A stretch of DNA of 64,000 nucleotides from JAXMAZ01 sp046350115 (GCA_046350115.1 JAXMAZ010000005.1:62001-126000); one strand, 5' to 3'. Counted from the first letter of the stretch, positions 50,271 through 58,996 are shown. The notes: generated from the sequence alone by a model not told the origin. Numbers and translations are program-made.

Positions 50271-51641
50271 TCAAAACTCGCTCCGCACGTCGTCGGGCGG
50301 GAACGGGGGCGGGGCGGCGGTGCCGTACACCTCGCGGATCCGCTGGATGAACGGCCGGCTGATCGCCTCGTAAGCCCGGAACGTCTCCCGGCCGACGGCG
50401 TACACCTCGGTCGGCTCGACCGCCACGATGCTGGCGTTCCGCGGCTCGTTCGTCACCAGCGCCCGGTCGCCGAAGAAGTCCTGCGGGCCGAGGGTGGCGA
50501 CCGCCCGGCGGACCGCCCCGGCCTCCTGGTCCACCCGCACCCGGCCGCGGCGGATGAGGTAGAACTGGCTGGCGTCCGTCACCGGGTCGCCCTGGCGGAT
50601 GATCTCCTGGCCGGGGGCGAACGCCTGCACCTTGCCGGCCGCCAGCCCCGGGTCGCCGGGCCGAACCGGCAGGTCCGGGTGGACGCCGACGCACATACCG
50701 TCGGCGATCGCCTGCTGCTGCTCCGGCAAGATGGCGGCGAAGAACCCGCACCGCCGCAGCCCCTCGGTGACGAACAGCCGCTCGGCCACCACCACGTTGC
50801 TGACGATCTTCCCCCGCTCCATGTGGACGATCCGGTCGGCCCGGTTCATGATCCGGGCGTCGTGGGTGACGATCAGGCTCGTCGCCCCCTTCTCCTTCGC
50901 CAGTTCGCCGACCATGGCCGCCTGCTCCGGGGTGAGCCGGCCGGTCTCGTCGTCCGCCTCGCCGGGCCGCTTCACCAGCCGGGCCAGGTCGGCCGGGTCG
51001 CGGTCCCGGGCCAGGTGCTGGAGCAGGGTGACGACGGCCAGCCCGGAGTTGGCGTCCAGGGCGGCGGTCGGCTCGTCGGCCAGGATCAGCTTCGGCCGGT
51101 TGACCAGCGCCCGGGCGACCGCCACCCGCTGCCGCTGGCCGCCGCTCAGTCCGGCCGGCTTGTACTCCAGCCGGTGGCCCAGACCGAGGTAGGTGAGCAG
51201 TGTTTCGATCTGCCGGCGGTCGTCCGGCCCGGCGGGGAACAGCTCCCGGGCCAGCCGGACGTTCTGCACCGCCCGGAGCGAGTCGAACAGGTTGTGCCGC
51301 TGGAAGATGAACCCGATCAGCCGGCGGACCTGGACCAGCCCGGCCTCGTCCAGCCCGCGGAGCTTGCGGTACCCGCCGAGGCGGCCGTCCCAGATGTCGA
51401 TCTCCCCCTCCTGGATGCCCCGTAGCCCGCCAATAAGGGTGAGCAGGGTCGTCTTCCCAGACCCGGACGGGCCACTCATGATGACCAGCTCGCCGGGCAT
51501 CACCTCCAGGGTGTTGTCGAACAGCACCTGGGTGCGGGCCTCGCCGGCGCCGAACGAGTGGTTCACCCCGCGGACCCGCAGCAGCGGCTCCCCGGGCGGC
51601 GGCAATCGGCGGGGCGGCGAGGAGGGCATGGGTTCGTCCAT
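50271..51641 (-). CDS. DevA/LolD-type ABC ATPase with fused cyclic-nucleotide-binding domain
   Basis: A 456-residue ATPase of the exporter operon. The ABC part has Walker A GPSGSGKTT, Q-loop FIFQRHN, signature LSGGQRQRVAVARAL, Walker B LILADEPTA, and the H-loop VTHDAR. It carries an unusual insert of about 30 residues before the H-loop (DPADLARLVKRPGEADDE). The last 150 residues form a cNMP-binding domain: APGQEIIRQGDPVTDASQFYLI, GRVRV, and the phosphate-binding cassette FGDRALVTNEPRNASIVA, close to the canonical FGE.AL...PR.A. ATG 51641 or 51629 are the possible starts. Fusion to the cassette suggests export gated by cAMP or cGMP. Confidence 0.9.
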   Translation of the reverse strand: MDEPMPSSPPRRLPPPGEPLLRVRGVNHSFGAGEARTQVLFDNTLEVMPGELVIMSGPSGSGKTTLLTLIGGLRGIQEGEIDIWDGRLGGYRKLRGLDEAGLVQVRRLIGFIFQRHNLFDSLRAVQNVRLARELFPAGPDDRRQIETLLTYLGLGHRLEYKPAGLSGGQRQRVAVARALVNRPKLILADEPTAALDANSGLAVVTLLQHLARDRDPADLARLVKRPGEADDETGRLTPEQAAMVGELAKEKGATSLIVTHDARIMNRADRIVHMERGKIVSNVVVAERLFVTEGLRRCGFFAAILPEQQQAIADGMCVGVHPDLPVRPGDPGLAAGKVQAFAPGQEIIRQGDPVTDASQFYLIRRGRVRVDQEAGAVRRAVATLGPQDFFGDRALVTNEPRNASIVAVEPTEVYAVGRETFRAYEAISRPFIQRIREVYGTAAPPPFPPDDVRSEF

Positions 51642-51644
51642 CGA

Positions 51645-51701
51645 GTAGGGTCCGCTGGGCGGACCGGATGCGCTCCCACCGGTCCGCACAGCGGACCCTA
51701 C
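51645..51701. repeat. Short REP-like pair (GTAGGGTCCGCTG type)
   Basis: GTAGGGTCCGCTGGGCGGACC and its near reverse complement end CGGACCCTAC at 51701. It lies between the ATPase start and the permease stop; the final C is the first base of the permease stop codon on the plus strand. Confidence 0.75.
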
Positions 51702-52921
51702 TAAAACACGTCCGCCGGGTCGGCCCGCAGCAGCCGCACCAGCGCGATCAGCGCCGACACCACGCACATGCCGACGGTCACGGCCAACACCTGCCCGGCC
51801 CGGCCGGCGGTCATCCGCAGCGGTAGCCCGGTGGCGTCGGTCAGCAGCAGGTACGCCGCCCAACTGATGGCCAGCCCGACCGCGTACCCGCACACCGCCA
51901 GCACCAGCGCCTCCTGGATCACTACCCACGCCAGGTAGCGGTTCGGGTAGCCGAACGCCTTCAGGGTGGCGTACTCCGGCAGGTGGTCGGCCACGTCCCC
52001 GGACAGGATCTGGTAGCAGATCACCAGCCCGACCGCGAACCCCATCACCATGCCGAAGTCGAACGCGAACCCGATCGGGGTGTTGGCCAGCCAGAACCGC
52101 TGCTCCCGGGCGACCAGCTCGGCCGGGGTGAGCACGTCCACGTCCGGCTCCGGCTCGCCGACCGCGAACGCCTCCTTCAGCGCCCGGCGGACCGCCTCCA
52201 CGTCCGCGGCCGGGGCCAGCCGGACGATCCCGAAGTCCACGTCGGCCAGCGGCGCCCCGTAGGTGTACGGCCGGCGGAGCAGGTCGGCGAACGTCTGCTC
52301 GGACAGGACGATGCACCCCTCGCTGGTGAAGTCCGACCCGAGGGCGAAGCTGCCGACGAAGGTGACCCGCCGGCCGGCCAGCTCGGTCGTGGTGCCCTCG
52401 GCCAGCGGGCCGAACACCGTCTCCCCTTCTTTTTCACCGGGCCGGGTCAGCCGGTCGAACAGGGCGGTGCCGGGGACGGTCAGTTTGCTCCCCTGAAACC
52501 GTGGGTCAGTGGGGTCGAGTTCCGGCAGCGTCAGCAGGTGGGCGGCCGGGTCCAGGCCGATGATCCGGGCGGCCCGGCTCGGGAGGCGGGTCTGGGCGTC
52601 CGGCCGGGTGTCGCGGACGATGCCGAGGCCGTTGTCCACGAACAGCGGGAGGGCGGCCCGCACCCCGGGGACGGCCGCCGCCTGGGCCAGCCGGCGGCGG
52701 GGGAACGGCTCCCGCATCGGCACCGCCTGCCGGTTCGGGGAGACCAGCACCAGGTCGCCGTTCAGGTGCTCCGGGATGAGCGACTGGGCGTCCAGGAGCG
52801 CCCCGCGGAAGCCGAGCTGAACGAACATCAGCACGACCGCGAACACCACCCCCATCACGAACAGCAGGAACCGCACCCGGTCGTGGGTGAGGTTCTGCCA
52901 GGCCAGCGGGGTGCGGGGCAT
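51701..52921 (-). CDS. DevC-like ABC permease (first copy)
   Basis: A 406-residue FtsX/DevC-type permease. The start at 52921 (MPRTPLAWQNLTHDRVRFLL) gives TM1 (FLLFVMGVVFAVVLMFVQLGF). A large extracytoplasmic domain of about 220 residues follows. Three C-terminal TM helices then appear: FGMVMGFAVGLVICYQIL, the family string HLPEYATLKAFGYPNRYLAWVVIQEALVLAV, and VLAVTVGMCVVSALIALVRLL. The end is RADPADVF. It is homologous to the second permease upstream, so the exporter may use a heterodimer. The stop TAG overlaps a REP foot by one base. Confidence 0.9.
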   Translation of the reverse strand: MPRTPLAWQNLTHDRVRFLLFVMGVVFAVVLMFVQLGFRGALLDAQSLIPEHLNGDLVLVSPNRQAVPMREPFPRRRLAQAAAVPGVRAALPLFVDNGLGIVRDTRPDAQTRLPSRAARIIGLDPAAHLLTLPELDPTDPRFQGSKLTVPGTALFDRLTRPGEKEGETVFGPLAEGTTTELAGRRVTFVGSFALGSDFTSEGCIVLSEQTFADLLRRPYTYGAPLADVDFGIVRLAPAADVEAVRRALKEAFAVGEPEPDVDVLTPAELVAREQRFWLANTPIGFAFDFGMVMGFAVGLVICYQILSGDVADHLPEYATLKAFGYPNRYLAWVVIQEALVLAVCGYAVGLAISWAAYLLLTDATGLPLRMTAGRAGQVLAVTVGMCVVSALIALVRLLRADPADVF

Positions 52922-52930
52922 GGTTCTCCC

Positions 52931-53204
52931 GTAGGGCGGGTCAAGCCGGCTCTGCGGCGCCGACCCGCCGGGTGTGGCAACCGCTCCCCGTCCGCGGGTC
53001 GGGCCGGGGAGGGCGAGGCTCCTGCCGAGCCGCGGGGAGCTCACCGGTCCGAGCGCCTCATCCACGGGCGGAGATGTCACCCGGGAGGCAGCCCGGCTCG
53101 GCAGGAGCCTCGCCCTCCCCCGGCCCGGCCCGCCGACGGGGCTACCAGTCTGGGCCGCCCGGACCGGCGGGTCGGCGCCGCAAAGCCGGCTTGACCCGCC
53201 CTAC
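52931..53204. repeat. Composite repeat: a REPIN with a second inverted repeat nested inside
   Basis: The outer arms are of the main family: GTAGGGCGGGTCAAGCCGG from 52931 and the reverse form ending GGCTTGACCCGCCCTAC at 53204. Between them, at about 53006-53121, lies another palindrome, GGGAGGGCGAGGCTCCTGCC to GGCAGGAGCCTCGCCCTCCC, whose family also occurs at 57634-57765. One repeat seems to have inserted into the other. Confidence 0.82.
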
Positions 53205-54394
53205 TAAAACAAGTCCGCCGGGTCGGCCGTCCGCACCTTGCGGACGGCGTGTGGCCCGGACCCGACGCACATCCCGACGGTCAGCAGCAGCACGTACCCC
53301 AGCCGCTCCGGGGTCATCTCGATCGGGATTTTCGCCTGCTCCTTGGCCACCCGGTACAGCCCGAACGCGGCCGCCGCCCCGATCAGGTAGCCGGCCGCGG
53401 CCAGGAACACCGCCTGCCACACCACCACCAGGAACAAATAGCGGAACGGGTAGCCGACCGCCTTCAGCGTCGCGTACTCCGGCAGGTGCTTTTTGATGTC
53501 CGCCACCATCATCTGGTAGATGAAGATGGCCCCGACCACCAGGGCCAAAACCACCCCGCTCATGAACAGGGTGCCGACCGCCGTCTTGTTCACCCAGTAG
53601 TCGGTCTCCAGGAAGTTGATTTGCGGCCGGGTGAACACCTTCACGTCCGCCGGCAGGGCGGCCCGCAGCCGGCGGGCGGCGGCGTCCGGGTCTTCCCCGT
53701 CGGCCAGCTTGACCAGCCCGAACGTCGCCCGGTCGGCCGGCTGGCCGGACACGCTCTCGAACGTCTCCTCGCTGGCCAGCACCAGCCCGGAGTAGCTGAA
53801 CCCGGTGCCCAGCTCGAAGTACCCGGCCAGGTCCACCCGTTGGCCGCTCAGCTCGGTACTGGTCTTCCCCGCCGGCATCCGGGCCGGGTCGCCGAAGTCC
53901 GGGCGGGACCGGCGGTCGAGCAGGACCGCCCCGCCGCGGGCCAGCTTGACCCGGGCGTCGGCGACGGCGGCCGGGGTGCCGAAAATGTTGGTCGCCCCCG
54001 CCCGGAACGCCCGGTCCAGCCGGCCGGGGTCGGTGCCGAGGACGGTGATCTGCCACCGCTTCCGCCCGCGGCTTTTGTCATCGGTCGGGTTCCGCCACAG
54101 CCCCTGCGAGACGGACAGCGGCACCACCGCCGCCACGGCCGGGTCGGTCCGCACCTGGGCCAGCCGGTCCCGGCGGACGGCCCCCGGGCGGGTGAAGTCG
54201 ATGTACTCGCTGGACACCACCACCAGGTCGAACTCCAGCTTGTCGAACAGCATGGTGGCGGTCTTGACCACCGACCCGAGGAACCCGAGCTGCATGAACA
54301 CCAGGATGACGGCGAACGTCGCCCCGGTGACCGACACCAGCGTCCGCCCGCGGTCGTGCAGCAGGTTGGTCAGGGCGAGGCGGAAAGACGACAT
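53204..54394 (-). CDS. DevC-like ABC permease (second copy)
   Basis: A 396-residue permease with the same plan as the neighbouring copy. It has TM1 (VSVTGATFAVILVFMQLGFLG), an extracytoplasmic domain, then LFMSGVVLALVVGAIFIYQMM, HLPEYATLKAVGYPFRYLFLVVVWQAVFL and LGYVLLLTVGMCVGS, ending RTADPADLF. In DevBCA systems the permease works with a membrane-fusion protein and an ATPase to export envelope lipids or glycolipids. Two permeases in series separated by a composite repeat suggest an old duplication. The TAG stop shares one base with the repeat. Confidence 0.9.
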   Translation of the reverse strand: MSSFRLALTNLLHDRGRTLVSVTGATFAVILVFMQLGFLGSVVKTATMLFDKLEFDLVVVSSEYIDFTRPGAVRRDRLAQVRTDPAVAAVVPLSVSQGLWRNPTDDKSRGRKRWQITVLGTDPGRLDRAFRAGATNIFGTPAAVADARVKLARGGAVLLDRRSRPDFGDPARMPAGKTSTELSGQRVDLAGYFELGTGFSYSGLVLASEETFESVSGQPADRATFGLVKLADGEDPDAAARRLRAALPADVKVFTRPQINFLETDYWVNKTAVGTLFMSGVVLALVVGAIFIYQMMVADIKKHLPEYATLKAVGYPFRYLFLVVVWQAVFLAAAGYLIGAAAAFGLYRVAKEQAKIPIEMTPERLGYVLLLTVGMCVGSGPHAVRKVRTADPADLF

Positions 54395-54400
54395 GAGCGG

Positions 54401-54506
54401 AAGGATGAATTATGAGTGATGAATGATGAGTAGAGATCATGCGACCGAAACGCGGTGGGCGATACATGGTTTTCCGTTCATCATTCATCACTCATAATTC
54501 ATCCTT
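54401..54506. repeat. A+T-rich inverted repeat with 29-base perfect arms
   Basis: Arm one starts AAGGATGAATTATGAGTGAT (54401-54429); arm two (54478-54506) is its exact reverse complement, with 48 bases between. It is strikingly A+T-rich in this genome. It lies between the membrane-fusion gene and the second permease and overlaps the stop codon of the former by two bases. Confidence 0.85.
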
Positions 54507-55749
54507 ACCGAGGCGGGTTGAACGTCACCCGCACCTGCAGGCCGATGAAGTCGGCCATCGCGGCGGCGGCAGCCGGGGTGAGCCGCACCTCCACCTCCAC
54601 CACCCGGCGGTCGGCGTCCTCCCGCGGGCCGAGGGCGAACACCTGGTTCTTGGCGATCATCGGGGCCACCCCGGCCAGGGTCGCCGTCCCCTTGTGCGGG
54701 GCCGCGTCCAGCCCGCCGAGCACCCGGGCGTCGATGTCCACGTCCACCGGCCGGCCGCCGGTCTGCTTCAGCCAGTCCCGCAGTTGGGCGATCTGCGTCT
54801 CGTACACCTCGGCGATCACCGCCATCTGGTCGGTGTCGGCGATCTGCAGGACGGGCAAGGTGCTCAGGGTGTCCCCGGGGTGGGCGTTCAGCTTGACCAC
54901 CCGGCCGGTCGCGGCGGCCCGCAGCTTGGCGTCGGCCAGCTTCAGCTCGGCGGCCGACAGTTGGGCCTTGAGCGAGTCCACCGGCACCTGGGCCAGCCCG
55001 CGGTCGGCCTCCGCCTGGACGCTCGCCTCCTTGGCCTTGGCCGCCGCCTCCGCCTTCTCCCGCTGGACGGCCGCGGCGGCCAGCCCCTTGCGGGCGGCGG
55101 CCAGCTCCTCGGCCGCCTGCTGGACCAGCGTCTCGGCGGCCAGCAGCTCCTGGGCGGAGATCGGGACGTTGTCCGCCTTCGCCTGCCGCAGCCGGTTCAG
55201 CTCGGTCTCGCCCCGCTTCCGCTGCAGCCCGGCCACGTTGATCTTGGCCTCGGCGGCGGCCACGTCCGCGTCCGCCTTGGCCCGGGCCTGCTCGACCTCG
55301 GCCCGCACCGCCTGGACGCCGGCCGCCCGGGTCGCCTCGATCGCCCGCTTCAGTTTGACCGCCTCGTTCAACTGGGCGGTCAGGGCGTCCACGGCCAGTT
55401 GCCGCTCGCGGTCCCCGGACAGCTCGCCGAGTTCCTCCCCCGCCTTGACCGGGGTGCCGAGGGCCAGCCCGTCCTTGAACCGGAGGACGCGGTCGCCCGG
55501 CGGGCCGAACACCGCGATCACCCCGCCGACCGGCTGCACCCGGCCGAGCGCCCCGATCGGCCCGGTGCCGGCGGTCGCGACGGGGACGGGCGGGGGCGGT
55601 TCGGAGCCGAGGGCCGGCAGCTTGTCCTTGAGCGGGGACGTGTACGCCACCCAGCCGATCAGCCCGAGGTTCGCCAGGACGCTCAGGACGAGCAGGGCGG
55701 ACGCCCGGCCGGTCCGGTTGGGGCGGGCGGGCGGGCGGCGCGGCGGCAC
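54505..55749 (-). CDS. HlyD/DevB-type membrane-fusion protein of the exporter operon
   Basis: A 414-residue periplasmic adaptor. An N-terminal TM helix (ALLVLSVLANLGLIGWVAY) is followed by ALGRVQPVGGVIAVFGPPGDRV, the first lipoyl half. A long Ala/Glu/Lys-rich coiled coil follows (about 110-270), then DAKLRAAATGRVVKLNAHPGD, the second lipoyl half, with TDQMAVIAEVYETQIAQL and a beta-barrel region. The end VRLTPAAAAAMADFIGLQVRVTF is typical of DevB. It is first gene of the operon DevB-DevC-DevC-DevA on the minus strand. A divergent promoter region of 147 bases separates it from the phosphodiesterase gene. Confidence 0.9.
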   Translation of the reverse strand: MPPRRPPARPNRTGRASALLVLSVLANLGLIGWVAYTSPLKDKLPALGSEPPPPVPVATAGTGPIGALGRVQPVGGVIAVFGPPGDRVLRFKDGLALGTPVKAGEELGELSGDRERQLAVDALTAQLNEAVKLKRAIEATRAAGVQAVRAEVEQARAKADADVAAAEAKINVAGLQRKRGETELNRLRQAKADNVPISAQELLAAETLVQQAAEELAAARKGLAAAAVQREKAEAAAKAKEASVQAEADRGLAQVPVDSLKAQLSAAELKLADAKLRAAATGRVVKLNAHPGDTLSTLPVLQIADTDQMAVIAEVYETQIAQLRDWLKQTGGRPVDVDIDARVLGGLDAAPHKGTATLAGVAPMIAKNQVFALGPREDADRRVVEVEVRLTPAAAAAMADFIGLQVRVTFNPPR

Positions 55750-55896
55750 GGGTTCCTCCGGGGTGCGGTGGCGGACGGCCGGCGGGGCGGTACAATCCGG
55801 TATCCTGATCGGACTCCGGCCGGCGATCCATCAGAAAACGTCGGCAGTGTCGGACCGGCGCCCCCGGCGCCGGCCGCCGAACCGGCAGGGCTTACC

Positions 55897-56652
55897 ATGC
55901 GGGTCCAGGTCGTGGCCGCGGGCGGCGGCGGGTTCCCGCTCAGCACTTACCTGGTCGACGACGCCCTGGCGGTGGACGCCGGGGCGCTCGGCTGGTGCGG
56001 CCCGCCGGGCCGGCTGGCGGCGGTCCGGGACATTCTGCTCACCCACCCGCACATCGACCACCTGGCCGGGCTGCCGATCTTCCTGGACACGGTGTACGGG
56101 CTGGCCCCGGACCCGCCGGGCGTCCACGCCCCGCCGCCCACCCTGGACGCCGTCCACGGGCACATCTTCAACGGCGTGCTGATGCCGGACTTCGTGGCCA
56201 TGTCCCGGACGATGGCCCCGTTCCTGCGGCTCTGCCCGGTGCGGCCCGGGGAGCCGTTCCGGGTCGGCGGGTACACCGTCACCGCGCTCGACCTGGACCA
56301 CACGGTGCCGACCGTCGGGTACGTGCTGGACGACGGGGCGGCGGCCGTCGCGGTGCTGACCGACACCGCCCCGGTGCCGGCGGTGATCGCCCGGGTGGCC
56401 GGCTGGCCGCGGCTGCGGGCGGTGTTCCTGGAGGCGTCCTTCCCGGACCACATGGCCGACCTGGCGGCCGTCAGCCGGCACCTGACCACGTCGCAATTCC
56501 TGGCCCACGCCCGGCAGCTTCCGGTGGACGTGCCGGTGTACGCGGTCCACCTGAAGCCGCGGTGGGCGGACGAGATCGCGGCGGCCATCCGAGCGGCCGG
56601 CTTGCCGCACGTGCGGGCGGCGGAACCGGGCGAGGTGGTGGAGGTCGGTTAG
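55897..56652 (+). CDS. Class II 3',5'-cyclic-nucleotide phosphodiesterase-like MBL-fold protein
   Basis: A 251-residue metallo-beta-lactamase-fold enzyme. The metal motif is ILLTHPHIDHLAGLPIFLDTVYG (HxHxDH with the GLP that follows in CpdP/PDE class II enzymes). It is followed by HGHIFNGVLMPDFV, ALDLDHTVPTVGYVL, AVLTDTAPVPAV and the late His in YAVHLKPRWADEI. These suggest hydrolysis of cAMP or cGMP. ATG 55897 begins at the first beta-strand. It is divergent from an exporter operon whose ATPase has a cNMP-binding domain, so a shared regulatory circuit is plausible. Its TAG stop (56650-56652) lies in the start of an inverted repeat. Confidence 0.83.
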   Translation: MRVQVVAAGGGGFPLSTYLVDDALAVDAGALGWCGPPGRLAAVRDILLTHPHIDHLAGLPIFLDTVYGLAPDPPGVHAPPPTLDAVHGHIFNGVLMPDFVAMSRTMAPFLRLCPVRPGEPFRVGGYTVTALDLDHTVPTVGYVLDDGAAAVAVLTDTAPVPAVIARVAGWPRLRAVFLEASFPDHMADLAAVSRHLTTSQFLAHARQLPVDVPVYAVHLKPRWADEIAAAIRAAGLPHVRAAEPGEVVEVG

Positions 56653-56769
56653 CCGCGAGGTGGAGGCTCTGCGGAGCCGAGCGCGGAACGAGTGTGCCAG
56701 GGCGGTGCGGTCGAGCGGGAAGGGGCCGATTCCGCGCTCGGCTCCGCAGAGCCTCCGCCTCGCGGCTAA
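56649..56769. repeat. Inverted repeat, TTAGCCGCGAGGTGGAGGC family
   Basis: The left arm starts TTAGCCGCGAGGTGGAGGC and the right arm ends GCCTCCGCCTCGCGGCTAA. The centre is not palindromic. It provides the TAG of the phosphodiesterase gene and fills most of the gap to the next gene. Confidence 0.75.
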
Positions 56770-56797
56770 ACGGTCTACACGGTCATATCCTGACCCC

Positions 56798-57604
56798 ATG
56801 AACACCGACCTGACCGACTGCCTGTCCGCCGCGATCGAGGCCGCCCGCCGCGGGGCCGCCGAACTGGAACGCTGGCGGGCCAAGTTCACCGTCCGCGAGA
56901 AGGCCCGCGCCGACCTCGTCACTGACGCCGATCTCGCCTCGCAAAAGGCGGTCAAGGAATACCTACTCGGTCAGTTCCCGGGGCACGGGTTCGTCGGCGA
57001 GGAGGACGCGGTCGGCCGCAAGATCGAGGACACCCGGCCGCCGGCCGACGCCCCGCCGACGTGGGTCGTGGACCCGCTCGACGGCACCTCCAACTACGTC
57101 CACGACGTGCCGGCGTACTGCGTGTCCATCGGGCTTTGGGCGGGCGGCCGGCCGGTCGTCGGGGTGATTTATGACCCCCGGCTGGACGAGCTGTTCGCCG
57201 CGGCGGCCGGCCACGGGGCGACCCGCAACGGCACCCCGATCCGGGTGAGCGAGACGGCCACCCTCGGCGGGTCACTGGTGTCCACCGGGTTCCCGGCCAA
57301 CTACCAGGCCCAGTTGCGGAACCTGGACGCCTGGCGGAAGGTGTCGTTCCACACTCAGGCGCTGCGGCGGACCGGCTCGACGGCGCTCAACCTGGCCTAC
57401 GTGGCGTGCGGCCGGTTCGACGGGTACTGGGCGTACGACAACTGGCCGTGGGACGTGCTGGCCGGGGCGTGCCTGATCCTGGAAGCGGGCGGCCGGCTGT
57501 CGGCCGCCGACGGGTCGGCGTTCGACCCGTTCCGCATGGACATCGCCGCCACCAACGGGCGGGTCCAGGACGAGCTGGTGGCGGTGCTGAACGCCCCCGG
57601 ATGA
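56798..57604 (+). CDS. Inositol-monophosphatase-family phosphatase
   Basis: A 268-residue Mg-dependent phosphatase. All metal-site motifs are visible: GFVGEEDA, WVVDPLDGTSNYVHDVPAYCVSIGL and DNWPWDVLAGACLILEAGG. The N-terminal REKARADLVTDADLASQ supplies the first conserved lysine/aspartate. It could act on inositol phosphates, or be of the SuhB/CysQ/histidinol-phosphate types; the sequence alone does not decide. ATG 56798 is 28 bases after the repeat. Confidence 0.9.
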   Translation: MNTDLTDCLSAAIEAARRGAAELERWRAKFTVREKARADLVTDADLASQKAVKEYLLGQFPGHGFVGEEDAVGRKIEDTRPPADAPPTWVVDPLDGTSNYVHDVPAYCVSIGLWAGGRPVVGVIYDPRLDELFAAAAGHGATRNGTPIRVSETATLGGSLVSTGFPANYQAQLRNLDAWRKVSFHTQALRRTGSTALNLAYVACGRFDGYWAYDNWPWDVLAGACLILEAGGRLSAADGSAFDPFRMDIAATNGRVQDELVAVLNAPG

Positions 57605-57633
57605 CCGCCATCCATCTCAGCGATCAGGACCAG

Positions 57634-57765
57634 GGGAGGGCGAGGCTCCTGCCGAGCCGCGCTCCCTGGGTCACTGGCTCCCGCTCTCGCCCGGTGGCTG
57701 GGGCCGGGTGTGGGTTGAAGCCGTTGCCACGCGCTCCCGGCACGGCAGGAGCCTCGCCCTCCCAG
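57634..57765. repeat. Inverted repeat, GGGAGGGCGAGGCTCCTGCC family
   Basis: The left arm lies near 57634-57660 and the right arm ends GGCAGGAGCCTCGCCCTCCC at about 57763. It is the same family as the nested element at 53006-53121. It separates the convergent IMPase and DUF1080 genes. Confidence 0.78.
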
Positions 57766-57783
57766 GTCGCGGACCTGCACCGG

Positions 57784-58968
57784 TCACTTGGCGAACAACT
57801 CCGGCACCCGCTGCAACACCTCCTCGGCCCGGGCGGCGGTCAGCTCGCCGGGGCGGAAGGCGAAGTTGGCCACCACCCGCTGCTTGACGAACAGCAGCAC
57901 GGTCACGTCGGCGTCCCGGCTCAGGGTGTACGCCGGCGGCCCGTCGGCGTCCTCGAACGTCCCGACCGGGGCCGTCTTCAACCCCTGCTCCTGTGCCCAC
58001 TTCGCCAGCCGGTCCAGGTCGGCGGTGTCGGCTAACTGTGTCAGCCACGCTTTGTACCCGCTGTCCGGTTTGCCCACCGCCGCCGCGTCCAGCTTCGCCA
58101 CCAGTTGGCCGACGGCCGGGGTCAGGGTGCGTGCGAACACCACCGCCGTAGGCTTGTCCGCCTGCTCGCAGATGTAACAGGTCTGCTGGCCCCGCTGCGG
58201 GCCGGTGGCGACCAGGAAGCTGTACGGCCCCGGCCGCTTGCCGACCGGCACCCCGGACACGCACCCGGTCGCCGCCGGCTTCTCCTCGGCCGGGAACACC
58301 TTGATCCGGGCGTTGCGAATCTGGACCGGCTCGTTGTTCCGGCTCAAGTGCTGGAACCCGATGTGCCCTTTCCGCGGGCGGTCCTTGACCGGCGGGGCGT
58401 CGGTGTTGTCGTGCCGCTTCACCGGCTGGTCGTACTTCGACAGGTCAATGTCCTGGACCAGCTCGCCGTTGACGGTGCCCTTGAGCCGGGTGCCGCGGAG
58501 TTCGATGGTGACGCGGTTCCAGTCCAGCGGCTTGTACACCTGTTTCGTCGGGGCGATGGCCCGGTAGATGCCGGCAGTCAGTTCGGAGTCCTTGGCCTCG
58601 GGGTTGTACCGCAGGTCGGCCACCTGGAACTCCATCCCGTCGAACGCCGGGTCGCCCGTCATCGGGGCGCGGAGGGCGACCCCGCTGTTGCCCCGCTCGG
58701 TCAGCTTGATCTCGAACGCCAAGGCGAAGTCGGCGTACTCCTTGTCCGACACCAACCAGGTGCCGCGGACCTTGCCCGGCCGCAGGACGCCGTCGGTGAC
58801 GGCCCATTCGGTGTCCGGGCCGGCCGGCTTGGCCAGGTCGTTCCAGGCGCGAACGGTCCACCCCTTCGGGGGCCCGTCGGCCGGGAACAGTGAGACGAAC
58901 CCGTCGTCCGCGGCGACGACCGGGGTGGCCAGGGCCAGGGCGAGAAAGCAGGCGAGCAGGCGCGTCAC
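57784..58968 (-). CDS. Exported DUF1080 (3-keto-disaccharide hydrolase-like) protein fused to a thioredoxin-like domain
   Basis: A 394-residue secreted protein with signal peptide LLACFLALALATPVVA. Residues 25-225 form the DUF1080 concanavalin-like domain: GWTVRAWNDLAKPAG, TWLVSDKEYADFALAFEIKLTERGNSGVALR, GMEFQVAD, DWNRVTIELRGTRL, GHIGFQHLSRN and VQIRNARIKVF. After a linker, PYSFLVATGPQRGQQTCYICEQADKPTAVVFAR starts a second, thioredoxin-like domain (CYIC) that ends with VTVLLFVKQRVVANFAF. Both domains occur separately in planctomycetes; the fusion may couple a redox sensor or carrier to sugar handling. The gene is 28 bases downstream of rpsU on the same strand. Confidence 0.85.
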   Translation of the reverse strand: MTRLLACFLALALATPVVAADDGFVSLFPADGPPKGWTVRAWNDLAKPAGPDTEWAVTDGVLRPGKVRGTWLVSDKEYADFALAFEIKLTERGNSGVALRAPMTGDPAFDGMEFQVADLRYNPEAKDSELTAGIYRAIAPTKQVYKPLDWNRVTIELRGTRLKGTVNGELVQDIDLSKYDQPVKRHDNTDAPPVKDRPRKGHIGFQHLSRNNEPVQIRNARIKVFPAEEKPAATGCVSGVPVGKRPGPYSFLVATGPQRGQQTCYICEQADKPTAVVFARTLTPAVGQLVAKLDAAAVGKPDSGYKAWLTQLADTADLDRLAKWAQEQGLKTAPVGTFEDADGPPAYTLSRDADVTVLLFVKQRVVANFAFRPGELTAARAEEVLQRVPELFAK

Positions 58969-58996
58969 GACAACATCTCCAGCCGAACTTGACCGA

